From Thiosocius sp942490985 (GTDB lineage Bacteria; Pseudomonadota; Gammaproteobacteria; Chromatiales; Chromatiaceae): DNA of 64,000 bases. The stretch lies in assembly GCA_942490985.1 (NCBI GenBank), contig CALNYW010000002.1, forward strand, positions 1-64,000. The letters run 5' to 3'. Below, one piece after another: positions 62,846 to 64,000 of this stretch. The notes under the pieces were generated by a model. It was not told the DNA's origin, searched no databases, and saw nothing but the letters and a program-made list of their open reading frames with translations. A program made the translations under genes and the position numbers. How positions within the stretch are numbered: the first letter of the stretch is position 1; each line of letters begins with the position of its first letter.

Positions 62846-63187
62846 GATTTGTTTTTTCGTCCTGTTGCTGCGCCCGTGTCTGCTTGTGCCCCGGGCCTTG
62901 CAACGCTAGGAGCGTCTGGAGATCCAGTTTAGGTACCGACTTTTGTTTTGGCCGAAGCGAAGACACGTCGATTTCCACCTCGATGGTAACACTCGGTGGA
63001 CACGGCGCCCTTATCGACAACCGGGCGACAACCGGGGACAGACCACGCTTTAGCCTGCATCTCGCTACCGCCGATTGTGGCGGAACCCAGCCGAAGACGC
63101 CGGCAAAGGCCAAAAGCCTGAGTACGTCATTCAGCCGTCAGTCTGCACTAACCGCCTACAGGGCGATATTCTTCTGATCTGATTGAA
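62846..63187. other. Intergenic region, nothing firmly recognised
   Basis: A phrase ACCGGGGACAGACCACG at 63029-63045 resembles sequence commonly left beside RAYT/transposase insertions. No gene with family support is present on either strand. Confidence 0.3.
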
Positions 63188-63605
63188 ATGAGAGACTTCC
63201 AGCGTGAAAAGGCTGTTCCGTTTTGCTTCCTGTTCGCCCACGTAATGCCAACCTGGGCATTCACGTGGAGCGCTCAAGAGTACGTTGCCAACGGCTCAAT
63301 CGTTCACTAAGAAAAATTCACGATAGAAGATCGCGAGAAAATTGCTCATTGCACCGGAATAGTAAAAGGCGCACTGGCAGGTATCGCGACAACCCGATTC
63401 CTCCATGGGGGGGATCCCGATGCAATTTCCACATGTCTTCCTTCGATGGACGTAGAAAACCGTAGTGTGTTTGACATCCAAAAAGACGTTAACGCCACCA
63501 TTCAGCTCATGACGAAAGATATGGATATCAAAGGATATCCAACAGACTGCAGGCGCAGCAGTGGCAACTGCTTTGATTGCGCTATATCCCTGTCTGATGG
63601 AGTGA
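63188..63605 (+). pseudogene. Rap1a/Tai-like secreted protein, broken by a nonsense codon and a frameshift
   Basis: The reconstructed product has a signal-like start, then SAQEYVANGSIVH, an in-frame TAA (63308-63310) where a sense codon is expected, then EKFTIEDREKIAHCTGIVKG, CLPSMDVENRSVFDIQKDVN and, after a one-base shift near 63547, TAGAAVATALIALYPC. The pattern C-x-G-I/V-x-G ... CLP ... GAAVATALIALYPC is that of Rap1a/Tai proteins, a secreted disulfide-bonded fold that includes immunity proteins against type VI effectors. No effector is adjacent. Start at ATG 63188 or GTG 63204 is uncertain. Confidence 0.6.
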
Positions 63606-63715
63606 TGCGGCGCCCTTGACTAGACCGCTAGTGGCCGAACTGAGACAAAGCGGCAGGTTGCAGGAGAAAACCTGCGAAATTGAGTCGGGCATGGGTATGC
63701 AGTCGACCCAAAACG

Positions 63716-63746
63716 GAAGAAGCCCCGCTTTTGGCGGGGCTTCTTC
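63716..63746 (-). terminator. Terminator after the cold-shock gene
   Basis: GAAGAAGCCCCGC and GCGGGGCTTCTTC form a perfect 13-bp stem around TTTTG. It is symmetrical and may act in both directions; it lies 30 bp downstream of the cold-shock gene stop. Confidence 0.85.
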
Positions 63747-63775
63747 ACCAGGTGGCTAGCACCTGGCACCTAGGT

Positions 63776-63979
63776 TTACTCGGTTACGACGTTCGCCGCG
63801 CTGGGGCCTTTGGGGCCTTGCTCGATGTCGAACGAGACGGACTGCCCTTCGGACAGGGATTTGAAACCACCGGCTTGGATGGCATTGTGGTGGACGAAGA
63901 CGTCCTTGGAACCATCAGTAGGGGTGATAAAGCCAAAGCCTTTTTCGTCACTGAACCACTTAACTGTACCTGTAGCCAT
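63776..63979 (-). CDS. Cold-shock protein (CspA family)
   Basis: 67 residues, a single cold-shock domain: MATGTVKWFSDEKGFGFITP holds RNP1 (KGFGFI) and DVFVHH is RNP2. It binds single-stranded RNA/DNA and acts as an RNA chaperone. Length and sequence are standard; whether it is cold-induced depends on the 5' UTR, which is mostly outside the window. Confidence 0.95.
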   Translation of the reverse strand: MATGTVKWFSDEKGFGFITPTDGSKDVFVHHNAIQAGGFKSLSEGQSVSFDIEQGPKGPSAANVVTE

Positions 63980-64000
63980 TACGGTTACCTCTATTTAGTT

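Noticed and set aside
31953..63045. Shared CCGGGGACA phrase at 31960 and 63030
   Set aside because: Both copies are short and lack a hairpin or GTAG head; they may be common transposon scars, but two copies are not enough to call a repeat.
62884..63177. A 97-codon plus-strand frame after yaeQ
   Set aside because: No family resemblance, no ribosome site, and composition like a chance frame.
1..64000. CRISPR arrays, rRNA genes, prophage structural genes, retrons
   Set aside because: No regularly spaced direct repeats, rRNA signature, capsid/terminase or reverse transcriptase motif was seen in either strand.

Overview
The window reads as a gammaproteobacterial chromosome segment with high GC. 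The evidence is the core block in the right half: ispB divergent from rplU-rpmA-obgE-proB, rpsT with a UUG start, murJ-lspA-ribF-ileS, ychF, a DsrC/TusE protein, YaeQ and a cold-shock protein. I cannot name the genus. A Chromatiales-like relative is a guess.

Left half, 1 to about 29.4 kb, is a mosaic accessory region. It opens with a partial ParE-type toxin and a compact restriction-modification locus: a PD-(D/E)xK endonuclease convergent with a methyltransferase that carries its own XRE DNA-binding domain, with an operator-like palindrome over its promoter. Then come an AraC regulator, a FUSC-family membrane protein, traces of a REP-associated transposase, an MscS channel with a duplicated periplasmic domain, a GTAG-headed REP pair, and a MalT-like LuxR regulator overlapping a TauE/SafE exporter. 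A sugar-phosphate cluster follows (tpiA remnant, histidine phosphatase, phosphoketolase, glycogen phosphorylase, phosphoglucomutase, class I aldolase). All its members except the phosphatase are broken by deletions or many one-base indels. It ends abruptly inside the aldolase, where it meets the replication/partition module (STY4528-like Rep, DUF2857, ParB, ParA) of a PFGI-1/SPI-7-type integrative element. That module, also frameshifted, ends beside a tRNA-Thr gene.

Right half, 29.4 to 64 kb, is mostly core: tusE-like, an alpha/beta hydrolase-OsmC fusion, STAS, mannose-1-phosphate guanylyltransferase, ychF, tRNA-Met, an amtB pseudogene cut by a palindromic repeat, tRNA-Pro, ispB, the ribosomal/obgE block, murJ through ileS, a beta-CASP metallo-hydrolase, a cytochrome c'-like protein, two large overlapping envelope proteins of unknown role, tandem HupE proteins, PPK2, YaeQ, a broken Rap1a-like gene and a cold-shock gene.

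The strongest new candidates are RNAs. First, on the minus strand between proB and rpsT, a ~125-nt transcript with four ANGGA motifs (one in the terminator loop), preceded by an 18-nt GacA-box-like palindrome, looks like a CsrB/RsmZ-type CsrA-sequestering RNA. Second, between tRNA-Met and amtB lies a three-way-junction RNA with complementary hairpin loops and mutually exclusive terminator/antiterminator pairing, which resembles a riboswitch or attenuator. Structures were read by eye and not folded computationally.
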